23,264 nucleotides of DNA, taken from contig CAMPHU010000057.1 of assembly GCA_946886065.1 (NCBI GenBank), positions 1-23,264 of the forward strand, given 5' to 3'. The notes below the pieces were generated by a model. That model worked only from the letters and a program-made list of their open reading frames with translations. It made no database searches and was not told where the DNA came from. The stretch's first letter is position 1. Each line of letters starts with the position of its first letter. The position numbers and the translations under genes were made by a program. Positions 1 through 6,648 of the stretch are shown here, piece after piece. The DNA is from an uncultured Massilia sp. (lineage in GTDB: Bacteria; Pseudomonadota; Gammaproteobacteria; Burkholderiales; Burkholderiaceae).

Positions 1-137
1 GAACCCGGGGTTTCTGCTTGCCCGGCTGGAAGGCTGCATGTCGGCCAGGCGAGGTTCTACAAGTCGAGAAGGGAGAAAAAAGACGGCCCTTGATCGACCT
101 GCCTGCCGTAACGCCGATCAACAGATAGCGCATTTAA

Positions 138-153
138 CATAATATAGATTATG
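138..153. promoter_or_regulatory. Inverted repeat in AT-rich leader of ROK gene
   Basis: A perfect inverted repeat CATAAT-ATAG-ATTATG sits in a sharply AT-rich island about 60 bases upstream of the ROK kinase start. An outer pair, CGCAT (129-133) and ATGCG (151-155), overlaps it. The layout fits an operator for a dimeric repressor, for example of the GntR class, at the promoter of the first operon, but I cannot assign the regulator. The rest of bases 1-214 shows no recognisable gene; a short open frame from base 1 to about 93 has no family resemblance I can name. Confidence 0.35.
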
Positions 154-214
154 CGTACTGCGCCAGTTTTCATTTTAGCAGTGCTCGCTCTTATGTTTAG
201 CTGCCGATGTCCGT

Positions 215-1144
215 ATGATTCGCACCATGATTACCTGTTTCGATATCGGCGGCAGCGCCATCAAATGCGCCGTCGCGACGGCTGACGGCCGGATCGGCGG
301 CTTGCAGCGTGTGCCGACGCCTGCCCACGATTTCGCCGCCTTCACCGCCGCCATCGAGGCGTTGATCGCCGCGGGCGGCCCACCGCGCGGCGTCGCCATC
401 TCGATCGCCGGCGTGGTCGATCCGGCCGACGGCCGCATCAAGTGCGCCAACATCCCTTGCATCGACGGCCGCACGCTGGCCGCCGACCTGGCCGCCGCCC
501 TCGGCCTGCCGGTCTGGATCATCAACGACGCCGACAGCTTCGCCCTTGCCGAAGCCCAGGCCGGCGCGGGCCGCGGCCACGCCAACGTGTTCGGCCTGAT
601 CCTGGGCACCGGCGTCGGCGGCGGCCTGGTGATCGGCGGCCGCTTGATCGGCGGTCCCGGAGGCTTCGCCGGCGAATGGGGCCACGGCCCTGTCGCCGCG
701 CAGCTTGCCGGCGCGCCGCCGCAGGCGATTCCGCGCTTCCCGTGCGGCTGCGGCCAGACCGGCTGCCTGGACACGGTCGGCGGCGCGCGCGGCCTGGAGC
801 GCCTGCACCAGGCCTTGCACCAGCAGCAGCTGGACAGCCGCGACATCATCACCGCCTGGCAGGCCGGCGACGCCGCGGCCGAGCGCACGATTGCCTGCTT
901 TATCGATCTCCTGAGCGGACCGCTGGCCATGCTGGTCAACACCCTCGGCGCGTCCATCCTGCCGGTCGGCGGCGGCCTGGCCAACAGCGCGCCCCTGATC
1001 GCGCGGCTCGACCAGGCGGTGCGCGCCGCCATCCTGCGCAAGACGGACACCCCGATCATCGTGCCCGGCCAGTCCGGTACGGAACCGGGACTGATCGGCG
1101 CGGCCTGGCTGGGCCTGGAACAACTCGGCGGCGCACATGGCTGA
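215..1144 (+). CDS. ROK family sugar kinase, probable N-acetylglucosamine or related amino-sugar kinase
   Basis: Cytoplasmic ATP-dependent hexose kinase of the ROK family (309 aa, normal family length). The N-terminal phosphate loop is FDIGGSAIK, close to the usual DIGGT. The catalytic base is probably D105 in INDAD, and LGTGVGGG forms the second phosphate-binding segment. The structural zinc site is complete: H157 in EWGHG plus C177, C179 and C184 in the CGCGQTGC motif. The usual Glu after the last Cys is replaced by Asp. A second in-frame ATG at 227 would start the protein at MITCFDIGG and is equally plausible; neither start has a clear ribosome binding site. The stop overlaps the cutC start by 8 bases, so the two are translationally coupled. 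ROK kinases act on glucose, GlcNAc, ManNAc or fructose. The downstream glycosylasparaginase makes GlcNAc or a related amino sugar the best guess, but sequence alone does not prove it. Confidence 0.9.
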   Translation: MIRTMITCFDIGGSAIKCAVATADGRIGGLQRVPTPAHDFAAFTAAIEALIAAGGPPRGVAISIAGVVDPADGRIKCANIPCIDGRTLAADLAAALGLPVWIINDADSFALAEAQAGAGRGHANVFGLILGTGVGGGLVIGGRLIGGPGGFAGEWGHGPVAAQLAGAPPQAIPRFPCGCGQTGCLDTVGGARGLERLHQALHQQQLDSRDIITAWQAGDAAAERTIACFIDLLSGPLAMLVNTLGASILPVGGGLANSAPLIARLDQAVRAAILRKTDTPIIVPGQSGTEPGLIGAAWLGLEQLGGAHG

Positions 1145-1868
1145 CCCCATCATTCTCGAGGTCTGCGTCGACAGCTTCGGCGGGCTCGCCGCCGCGCTTT
1201 CCGGCGGCGCCGACCGCATCGAGTTGTGCAGCGCGCTGGACATCGGCGGCCTGACCCCGAGCTCCGGCCTGCTGTGCGTCGCGTCCAGCAGCCCGGTGCC
1301 GGTGGTGGCCATGATACGGCCGCGAGGCGGCGACTTCTGCTATGACGATGCGGAATTGTCGCTGATGCTGCACGAAATCGACGCGGTCGCCGCCGCCGGC
1401 CTGCAAGGCGTGGTGCTCGGCGCCTCGCTGCCGGACGGCCGCCTGGATCGGCGTTCCCTCGAACGCCTGGTCGAGCGCGCTGCCGGCCACGGGCTGCGCT
1501 GCACGCTGCATCGCGCCATCGACCTGTGCCCGGATCTGGCGCAGGCGACCAGCCTGGCCATCGACCTGGGCTTCGAGCGCATCCTGACTTCCGGCGGCGC
1601 CAGCAGCGCCCTCGAAGGCCTGACCGGACTACAGCGCTGTTTCGAGGCCGCCGACGGCCGCATCGCGATCATGCCCGGCGCCGGCATCGGCGCGGACAAC
1701 ATCCACCTGTTGCGCGCCCGCCTGCCGCTGACCGATGTCCACGCGTCCTGCTCCACGCCCTTGCCGGCGCCGGCACCGAAGGTGGCGGCCCTCGGCTTCG
1801 ATTCCGGCAGCCGCCGCCAGACCAGCAGCGAGAAAGTTGCGGCCCTAAAAACTAAACTGCTGGCCTGA
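1137..1868 (+). CDS. cutC: CutC family TIM-barrel protein
   Basis: A 243 aa protein of the CutC family, with the family signatures in order: LEVCVDS at the N-terminus, GGADRIELCSAL, GGLTPS, IRPRGGDF, TLHRAID, ILTSGG and IMPGAGI. CutC was named for copper homeostasis, but its biochemical activity is not well established. The fold is a TIM barrel whose conserved Arg/His/Glu pocket looks enzymatic. Here it overlaps a sugar kinase gene by 8 bases and precedes an amino-acid ABC transporter and a glycosylasparaginase, with no copper gene nearby. I therefore infer a role in glycosylamine or amino-sugar metabolism in this operon. Identification of the family is firm; the role is open. Confidence 0.93.
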   Translation: MADPIILEVCVDSFGGLAAALSGGADRIELCSALDIGGLTPSSGLLCVASSSPVPVVAMIRPRGGDFCYDDAELSLMLHEIDAVAAAGLQGVVLGASLPDGRLDRRSLERLVERAAGHGLRCTLHRAIDLCPDLAQATSLAIDLGFERILTSGGASSALEGLTGLQRCFEAADGRIAIMPGAGIGADNIHLLRARLPLTDVHASCSTPLPAPAPKVAALGFDSGSRRQTSSEKVAALKTKLLA

Positions 1869-1925
1869 TTGGGCCTTTCCCTTGAAATCGGCCGCGCAGC
1901 ATGTGAAACTCGCGGGGTTTGAAGT

Positions 1926-1937
1926 GAAACCGGTTTC
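1926..1937. promoter_or_regulatory. LacI-type operator GAAACCGGTTTC
   Basis: A perfect 12-base palindrome lies in the 105-base gap between cutC and the first permease gene. The AAACCGGTTT core is typical of operators bound by LacI-family sugar regulators. It suggests a second, sugar-responsive promoter for the transporter half of the operon. An additional GTGAAAC word at 1903-1909 repeats the left flank. No LacI gene is in the window. Confidence 0.5.
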
Positions 1938-1943
1938 CCTTTT

Positions 1944-1969
1944 CAGTTGGAGCACCCAGTTGGAGCATC
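1944..1969 (+). repeat. 13-base tandem duplication carrying the Shine-Dalgarno of the first permease gene
   Basis: Two adjacent copies of CAGTTGGAGCAYC (1944-1956 and 1957-1969) differ at one base. The second copy places GGAG at 1962-1965, eight bases before the TTG at 1974, and this decides the start of the permease gene. The first copy holds an earlier in-frame TTG at 1947 without a proper ribosome binding site, which would add nine residues of unlikely character. Confidence 0.6.
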
Positions 1970-1973
1970 CTGC

Positions 1974-2633
1974 TTGACCTTCGATCCGATTGCGCTCGAG
2001 CCCTACCTTGGTGACTTCGCAGCCGGCGCCCGCTTGAGCGCCCTCGCCTGTGCATTGGCCCTGGCCGGCGGCCTGGCCCTGGGCATCGTGGCGGCCCTGA
2101 TGCGCACGGCCGCGTCTCCGCTGGCGCGACGCGTGGCCGAGGTCTACGTCGACGTTTTCCGCAACGTCCCCTTCATCGTCCAGCTGTTCTTCCTGTTTTA
2201 CGGCCTGCCGGAAATCGGCGTCGAGCTGAGCGCCTTCAGCACCGGCGTACTGGCCCTGTCTTTCGCGGGCGGCGCCTTCATCTCCGACGTGATCCGCTCC
2301 GGCATCCTGGCGGTCGAACCGGGCGTGCTCGAGGCGGCGCAAGTCAGCGGCCTGTCCCGGTTCGCCATCTACCGCCGCATCGCGCTGCCGATCGCGCTGC
2401 GCAGCTCCGTGCGCCCATTGGGTTCGGTGTTCGTCAACTTGATCCTGACTTCGTCCATCTTGTCGGCGATCACCCTCAATGAATTGACCGGCAGCGCCAA
2501 GATCGTCGCCGCCGACACCTTCCAGCCGTTCGAGGTCTACGCCCTGCTCCTGCTGCTGTACGCCGCGATGACCTGGCTGGTGTCCTTGTCCGCCGGCGCC
2601 CTTCACCGGCGCCTGAACAGGAATCTCGGCTGA
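1974..2633 (+). CDS. Polar amino acid ABC transporter, permease subunit 1 (HisM/GlnP family)
   Basis: Inner-membrane permease of the polar-amino-acid uptake family, 219 aa from the chosen TTG start at 1974. That start gives an MTFDPIALEPYL N-terminus like that of its relatives and has GGAG eight bases upstream. It has several hydrophobic segments, the first at about residues 20-40 (ALACALALAGGLALGIVAAL). It also has the conserved RNVPFIVQLFF segment and the EAA loop (LEAAQVSGLSR, then YRRIALPIAL) that docks on the ATPase. It ends in a TGATG overlap with the second permease gene. With the second permease, the ATPase and the binding protein downstream it forms a complete type I importer. Context suggests that the cargo is asparagine or a glycosylated asparagine. 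Confidence 0.9.
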   Translation: MTFDPIALEPYLGDFAAGARLSALACALALAGGLALGIVAALMRTAASPLARRVAEVYVDVFRNVPFIVQLFFLFYGLPEIGVELSAFSTGVLALSFAGGAFISDVIRSGILAVEPGVLEAAQVSGLSRFAIYRRIALPIALRSSVRPLGSVFVNLILTSSILSAITLNELTGSAKIVAADTFQPFEVYALLLLLYAAMTWLVSLSAGALHRRLNRNLG

Positions 2634-3304
2634 TGCGCTACACCGATTTCACGCCCCACGACCTGCTTCTCCTGCTGCAGGGACTCGGTGTCTCCGCCGC
2701 CCTGTTCGCGTCGACCACCCTCATCGGCCTGGCGATCGGACTGGCCTGGGCCACGCTGCGCTACTACCGCACGCCGCTGCTGATGCCCCTCGTCGGCGCG
2801 CTGGCCGAGCTGCTGAAGAATTCCCCGGTGCTGGTGCAGCTCTTCCTGGTGTTCTTCGGCTTGCCGGTGCTGCTGGAGATGGACCTGACGCCGGCGCAGG
2901 CCGCCCTGATCACGCTGTCCGGCAACACGGCGGCCTTCGTCTACGTGATCGCGGTGTCCGCGATCGAATCGGTCGGACGCGATCAACTCGAGACCGCGCG
3001 CGTGTTCGGTTTGAGCCGCTGGCAAACGCTGCGCCGCGTCGTCGCGCCGCAGGCCGCGGCGTTCGGCTTCGGGCCGCTGGCCGGGCTCCTGGTGAACCAG
3101 CTGCAGGTGACCTCGCTGATCTCGGTGATCGGCGTGGTCGACCTGACCAAGGTGGGCGCGATCCTGAACCTGCGCACGCTCAAGCCCTTCATCGTCTGGA
3201 CCGTGATCGGCCTCCTGTACTACCTGATGGCCCGGCTGATCGCCACGGTCTGCGCCCGCGCCGAGGAAGGCCTGCGCGCGCATAGCCAATGGAAGGGTTT
3301 GTAA
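2633..3304 (+). CDS. Polar amino acid ABC transporter, permease subunit 2 (HisM/GlnP family)
   Basis: Second inner-membrane permease, 223 aa, starting in the TGATG overlap with the first. It has the same architecture: hydrophobic N-terminal helix, ELLKNSPVLVQLFLVFFGLP segment (the paralogue of RNVPFIVQLFF) and an EAA-like loop (LETARVFGLSRWQTLRRVVAP). The two permeases are diverged paralogues and probably form a heterodimer, as in HisQM-type importers. The stop codon is one base from the ATPase start, so all three genes are translationally coupled. Confidence 0.9.
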   Translation: MRYTDFTPHDLLLLLQGLGVSAALFASTTLIGLAIGLAWATLRYYRTPLLMPLVGALAELLKNSPVLVQLFLVFFGLPVLLEMDLTPAQAALITLSGNTAAFVYVIAVSAIESVGRDQLETARVFGLSRWQTLRRVVAPQAAAFGFGPLAGLLVNQLQVTSLISVIGVVDLTKVGAILNLRTLKPFIVWTVIGLLYYLMARLIATVCARAEEGLRAHSQWKGL

Positions 3305-3305
3305 G

Positions 3306-4037
3306 ATGATCCACATCGACGGCGTGGCCAAGCGCTTCGGCGCCAATACGGTCCTCGATGGCATCGACCTGCGCATCGCGCCGGGCGAAGTGGTATCCAT
3401 CCTCGGCGCCAGCGGTTCCGGCAAGTCCACGCTGATCCGCTGCATCAACGGCCTCGAAAAACTCGATGGCGGCACGATTTCCATCGACGGCCACCGGGTC
3501 GACGATCCCAGGCAGTTGCAGCTCGCGCGCCGCTGCTGCGGCACCGTGTTCCAGCTGTTTAACCTGTACCCGCACATGACGGCGCTGCAGAACATCACGC
3601 TGGCGCCGATCGAGGTGTTGAACCTGCCGCGCCGCCAGGCCGAGGACGAAGCGCGCGGACTCCTGGCCGCCGTAGGGCTGCTTGAACGCGCGGATGCCTA
3701 TCCCGCTCAGCTCTCCGGCGGCCAGCGCCAGCGCGTGGGCATCTGCCGCGCGCTGGCCATGAAGCCGCGCTACCTGCTGCTGGACGAAGTCACCAGCGCC
3801 CTCGATCCCGAAATGACGGCCGAGGTGCTGGCCATCCTCGCCAGGCTGGCGGCAAGCGGCACCACCATGCTGTTCGTCACCCACGAGATCGAATTCGCCC
3901 GCCGCATCTCCAGCCGCATCGTGTTCCTCGACCAGGGCCGCGTGCTGGCCGACCTCCCGGCCGCGCAGTTCTTTGCCGCGGACGGCGGCCTGGCGCAAGC
4001 GCGCATCGCCCAATTTTTATCGAAGATGACGAAGTAA
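3306..4037 (+). CDS. Polar amino acid ABC transporter, ATP-binding subunit (GlnQ/HisP type)
   Basis: Cytoplasmic ABC ATPase, 243 aa, a standard length for the GlnQ/HisP group. Walker A is GASGSGKST (34-42), the Q-loop lies in GTVFQLFNLYPHMT, the signature is LSGGQRQR (136-143), Walker B is YLLLDE (156-161) with catalytic E161, and the switch His is H193 in VTHE. All active residues are intact. It follows the second permease gene by one base and precedes the glycosylasparaginase gene by 13 bases, which fixes it in the same operon. Confidence 0.95.
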   Translation: MIHIDGVAKRFGANTVLDGIDLRIAPGEVVSILGASGSGKSTLIRCINGLEKLDGGTISIDGHRVDDPRQLQLARRCCGTVFQLFNLYPHMTALQNITLAPIEVLNLPRRQAEDEARGLLAAVGLLERADAYPAQLSGGQRQRVGICRALAMKPRYLLLDEVTSALDPEMTAEVLAILARLAASGTTMLFVTHEIEFARRISSRIVFLDQGRVLADLPAAQFFAADGGLAQARIAQFLSKMTK

Positions 4038-4050
4038 TGGAAGACCTCTC

Positions 4051-4977
4051 ATGAAAATGCTCCTGGCGAACGCCGAGGCCTGGCCCGGCTTCGAGACCAC
4101 GGTCGAACTGCTGAAGCAGGGCGGCGCCGGCATCGACGCCATGGTCGGCGGCATCGCCAAGGTCGAACGCGAGGCCAAGGTGCGCAGCGTCGGCTACGGC
4201 GGCTGGCCGAACATGCTGGGCGAGATGGAATTCGACGCCGGCGTCATGGACGGCACTACGCGCGAGGTCGGTGCGGTCGGGGCGGTGCCAGCCACCCTGC
4301 CCGTCTCCGCGCTGGCCCACGAGGTGATGAAGCATCTCCCGCACGTGATGCTGACCGGCGCCGGCGCGCGCCGCTTCGCCACCGAGCGCGGGTTCGCGGT
4401 CGACGAGGTCCTGCATCCGGACAGCAAGCGTGTCTGGTGGGAGCGGCTGCAGAAGGAGATGTCGCCCGCGCAGCTGGCGGCCTTCCCCGACATTCCGTTG
4501 GCCCCGCTCAGCAACACCATCACCGACCCCGAGCGGGTGCGCGACACCACGGTCTTCCTGGGCCGCGACGGCGGCGATCACATCGGCGTGGTCACCTCGA
4601 CCTCCGGCTGGGCGTGGAAGTATCCCGGACGGCTGGGCGATTCGCCGATTCCCGGCGCGGGCTTCTATGCCGACAGCCGCTACGGCGCGGCCGCCTGCAC
4701 CCACACCGGAGAGATGACCATGCGCTGCGGGACCTCGCGCAGCATCGTGCTGGCGATGCGGCTCGGCGCTTGCCTGGAAGACGCCGTCAAACTGGCCGTC
4801 GAAGAGCTGTCGGAACTGAAGACCGGCTTCCTGGCCGGCGTGGTCATCCACGCCATCGATGCCAAAGGCAATCACAGGGTGGTCAACTACCGCTGCGACG
4901 AAGAGATACGCTATTGGTATTGGGACGAACGCATGGCCGCGCCGGAATTGCGCGTCGCCTCCCCCATCCAAGCCTGA
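4051..4977 (+). CDS. Aspartylglucosaminidase-like N-terminal nucleophile hydrolase (glycosylasparaginase family, type 2 asparaginase fold)
   Basis: A 308 aa homologue of N4-(beta-N-acetylglucosaminyl)-L-asparaginase. Family enzymes cleave GlcNAc-Asn to aspartate and 1-amino-GlcNAc after self-processing at a Thr. Visible family blocks are: an N-terminal Trp segment NAEAWPGF; GGAGIDAM; SVGYGGWPNMLGE; DAGVMDGTT followed by EVGAVGAV; VTSTSG; GRLGDSPIPGAGFYAD; and the C-terminal helix AVKLAVEEL. Aligning on the TSTSG and GDSPIPG blocks places the nucleophile at T166 in RDTTVF, exactly 16 residues before TSTSG as in the human and Flavobacterium enzymes. The usual HDTIG around the cleavage site is thus changed to RDTTV. 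Unlike the lysosomal and Flavobacterium enzymes it has no signal peptide, so it should act in the cytoplasm on imported substrate. A GGAAG ribosome binding site precedes the ATG. It could also be an isoaspartyl dipeptidase, but the DSPIPGAG block favours the glycosylasparaginase branch. Confidence 0.88.
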   Translation: MKMLLANAEAWPGFETTVELLKQGGAGIDAMVGGIAKVEREAKVRSVGYGGWPNMLGEMEFDAGVMDGTTREVGAVGAVPATLPVSALAHEVMKHLPHVMLTGAGARRFATERGFAVDEVLHPDSKRVWWERLQKEMSPAQLAAFPDIPLAPLSNTITDPERVRDTTVFLGRDGGDHIGVVTSTSGWAWKYPGRLGDSPIPGAGFYADSRYGAAACTHTGEMTMRCGTSRSIVLAMRLGACLEDAVKLAVEELSELKTGFLAGVVIHAIDAKGNHRVVNYRCDEEIRYWYWDERMAAPELRVASPIQA

Positions 4978-4988
4978 AAGGACAGATC

Positions 4989-5780
4989 ATGCATCATCGC
5001 CTGACACAACTCGCCGCCGCCGCGGCATTGATGCTGGTGACGGCGTCCGCACTGGCCGGCCGCATCGAGGACATCAAGGCGCGCGGATACGTGCGCATCG
5101 GCGTCTCGCTGGGCGGCGAGCCGGTCGGTTTTCGCAACGCCGGCAACGAGCCGGTCGGCTATGACGTCGACGTCGCCAGGCAACTGGCCGCGAAGCTGGG
5201 CGTGCCGGCGCGCTTTTCGGATGTCTCCAGCGATGCGCGCATTTCGATGCTGAGGTCCGGGCAGCTCGACCTGGTGGTGGCGAACGTCTCGATCACGCCG
5301 CAACGCGCGCGCGTGGTCGACTTTTCCATCCCCTACAACCTGGCCGGCCTGCGCGTGATTGCGCAAAAGAGCGCGCACATCAAGACACTGGCGGACCTGA
5401 ATGGCAAGCGCGTCGTGGTCGGCCGCGGCACCACGGCGGACGCCTTCCTGAGGAAGTCGGCGCCGCAGGCGGTGTTCGTCTACACCGACAACTTCGCACC
5501 GGACGGCGTGCTGCTCCTGCAGCAAAGGCGTGTCGACGCCGGCATCGAAGATTCCTCGCTGCTCGACTACCTGGCCAGCAAGAACCCGCAACTGGAGACC
5601 TTGCCCACGATGTACGGCAACACGCCGATCGGCATCGCGATCGCCAAGGGCGATCCGGCGCTGCTGAAGTTCGTGAACGGCTTCGTCGCGGACTACATCA
5701 AGTCCGGCGCCTACACGGCCAACTATAAAAAATGGTGGGGCAGCAAAGCCGTGCCGCCGGCGCTGGCGCCGCAAGGATAA
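4989..5780 (+). CDS. Periplasmic polar-amino-acid-binding protein (SBP_bac_3 family)
   Basis: A 263 aa solute-binding protein, started at the ATG at 4989 behind AAAGGACA; the frame is open further upstream, but that part is a shadow of the hydrolase gene. The signal peptide is residues 1-23, with likely cleavage after ASALA. The mature protein begins GRIEDIKARGYVRIGVS, with the family blocks GYDVDVARQLAAKLG, SDARISMLRSGQLDLVVANVSITPQRARVVDFS and GIEDSS. R106 in TPQRARVV and D188 in GIEDSS match the positions that hold the alpha-carboxylate and alpha-amino groups in this family. The ligand therefore should carry a free amino-acid head, which fits Asn or GlcNAc-Asn. It lies 11 bases after the hydrolase gene as the last gene of the operon. 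Confidence 0.93.
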   Translation: MHHRLTQLAAAAALMLVTASALAGRIEDIKARGYVRIGVSLGGEPVGFRNAGNEPVGYDVDVARQLAAKLGVPARFSDVSSDARISMLRSGQLDLVVANVSITPQRARVVDFSIPYNLAGLRVIAQKSAHIKTLADLNGKRVVVGRGTTADAFLRKSAPQAVFVYTDNFAPDGVLLLQQRRVDAGIEDSSLLDYLASKNPQLETLPTMYGNTPIGIAIAKGDPALLKFVNGFVADYIKSGAYTANYKKWWGSKAVPPALAPQG

Positions 5781-5786
5781 GGACGA

Positions 5787-6203
5787 TCAGCCGGGAGGGC
5801 CCTTCGGCAAAAAGGCCGACAAGCGGATTTCGCCGAACTGGCGCATCAAGGCGCCGGCCGCCTGGGCCAGCGCCACATTGAGTGTGCCCGTGATGGCCTC
5901 TTCCACCGGGCAGCCCGGGTGATCGATACTGGGACCGATCGCGAAGACGACCGGTTCTTCCAGCGCGCGGTAGACGTCCAGTACCGTGATCGCGTCGGGA
6001 TCGGCGGACAAGGTCCATCCGCCGCCCCGCCCTCCCGTGGAGCTGACATAACCGGCAGTGCGCAGGCCGGCCAGCATCCGCCGCACGAGCACGGGATTGG
6101 TGTCCAGCATCGTGGCAATTTCTTCGGAACTGGCTGCACCCTTGCGGCCGTGCAGGTGAACGAGGACGTGCAGCATCCTCGACAGGCGGAAATCGTTTCT
6201 CAT
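5787..6203 (-). CDS. Rrf2 family transcriptional regulator (cluster-free YwnA-like type)
   Basis: A 138 aa winged-helix repressor of the Rrf2 family. The helix-turn-helix is about residues 24-50 (SSEEIATMLDTN, then VLVRRMLAGLRTAGYV) and the wing is SSTGGRGGGWTL. The dimer helix follows (ITVLDVYRALEEP). There is only one Cys (C98 in HPGCPVEE), whereas IscR and NsrR have three, so an Fe-S cluster is unlikely and the sensor may be a single redox-active thiol. Its gene converges on the binding-protein gene with a six-base gap. AGGAGA precedes the ATG. A 17-base inverted repeat at 6232-6248, just upstream, suggests autoregulation. Confidence 0.9.
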   Translation of the reverse strand: MRNDFRLSRMLHVLVHLHGRKGAASSEEIATMLDTNPVLVRRMLAGLRTAGYVSSTGGRGGGWTLSADPDAITVLDVYRALEEPVVFAIGPSIDHPGCPVEEAITGTLNVALAQAAGALMRQFGEIRLSAFLPKGPPG

Positions 6204-6231
6204 GTTTGGGTTCTCCTGTCGATAGCATACC

Positions 6232-6248
6232 GCAACTTGTTGAGTTGC
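6232..6248. promoter_or_regulatory. Rrf2-type operator, copy 1 (regulator promoter)
   Basis: GCAACT-TGTTG-AGTTGC is a perfect six-base inverted repeat with a five-base spacer, 29 bases upstream of the regulator start. It lies between or on possible promoter elements of the minus-strand transcript (TTGCAA and TATGCT read on the minus strand, spacing 15). That position would let the protein repress its own gene. Confidence 0.6.
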
Positions 6249-6393
6249 AATATAGGTCGACCTTCCCTCACTCGTCCGGTTGGGGTTACCTGGGGCATGG
6301 ATGCCCCTCAGCTAGCCGCAAGCTTCCTCATCTGCACCGACTCGCCCCCCGCATAGCGCATTGCCGGAGAACAGGGTACGAAAGAAGGTTTCT

Positions 6394-6410
6394 GTAACTT
6401 GACGAGTTAC
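6394..6410. promoter_or_regulatory. Rrf2-type operator, copy 2
   Basis: GTAACT-TGACG-AGTTAC, a perfect six-base inverted repeat with the same five-base spacer as copy 1. It starts 162 bases from copy 1. Confidence 0.55.
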
Positions 6411-6426
6411 GAGAAACGCGGATTGT

Positions 6427-6443
6427 GCCACTTCACGAGTTAC
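6427..6443. promoter_or_regulatory. Rrf2-type operator, copy 3 (one arm degenerate)
   Basis: GCCACT-TCACG-AGTTAC has the same layout as the other copies. The right arm AGTTAC is intact and the left arm has changed bases. It starts 33 bases after the start of copy 2. Confidence 0.45.
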
Positions 6444-6464
6444 AAATGACCAGCCCCGCTTTCC

Positions 6465-6481
6465 GCAACTCCTCGGGTTGC
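6465..6481. promoter_or_regulatory. Rrf2-type operator, copy 4
   Basis: GCAACT-CCTCG-GGTTGC matches the shared pattern with one mismatched arm pair next to the spacer. It starts 38 bases after the start of copy 3. Confidence 0.5.
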
Positions 6482-6590
6482 GAATTACCCGTGTCCGTTC
6501 ACTTCGAAGAGACATGAACACCTCTCCTTGAGCCGGATCAAAACGTTCATGCGCCAGGCTTCCCACCATTTGCCGCCCGCACAATTGGAT

Positions 6591-6619
6591 TTGACGCGCA
6601 ATTGAAATACGCATATATT
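6591..6619 (+). promoter_or_regulatory. Sigma-70-like promoter of the GH16 gene
   Basis: TTGACG (6591-6596) and TATATT (6614-6619) are separated by exactly 17 bases, giving a near-consensus housekeeping promoter. Transcription would start near 6626, about 127 bases before the GTG start codon. An inverted repeat AATACG-N12-CGTATT (6606-6629) spans the -10 element. Confidence 0.65.
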
Positions 6620-6634
6620 TTTTCGTATTCGAAT

Positions 6635-6648
6635 TGGAAACGTTTCCA
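6635..6648. promoter_or_regulatory. LacI-type operator TGGAAACGTTTCCA (O1)
   Basis: A perfect 14-base palindrome with the central CG typical of LacI-family operators, beginning about nine bases after the predicted transcription start. A bound repressor would block initiation or clearance from the GH16 promoter. It runs directly into AGCGCTAG (6648-6655), a word also found in the site upstream of the GH43 gene. Confidence 0.7.

Noticed and set aside
5781..5786. Possible terminator between the convergent binding-protein and Rrf2 genes
   Set aside because: Only six bases separate the stop codons and no hairpin with T-tract was seen around them.
6312..6362. A 17-codon minus-strand frame between Rrf2 and GH16 (begins MRYAGGES)
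   Set aside because: Too short, with no convincing ribosome site and no recognisable relatives.
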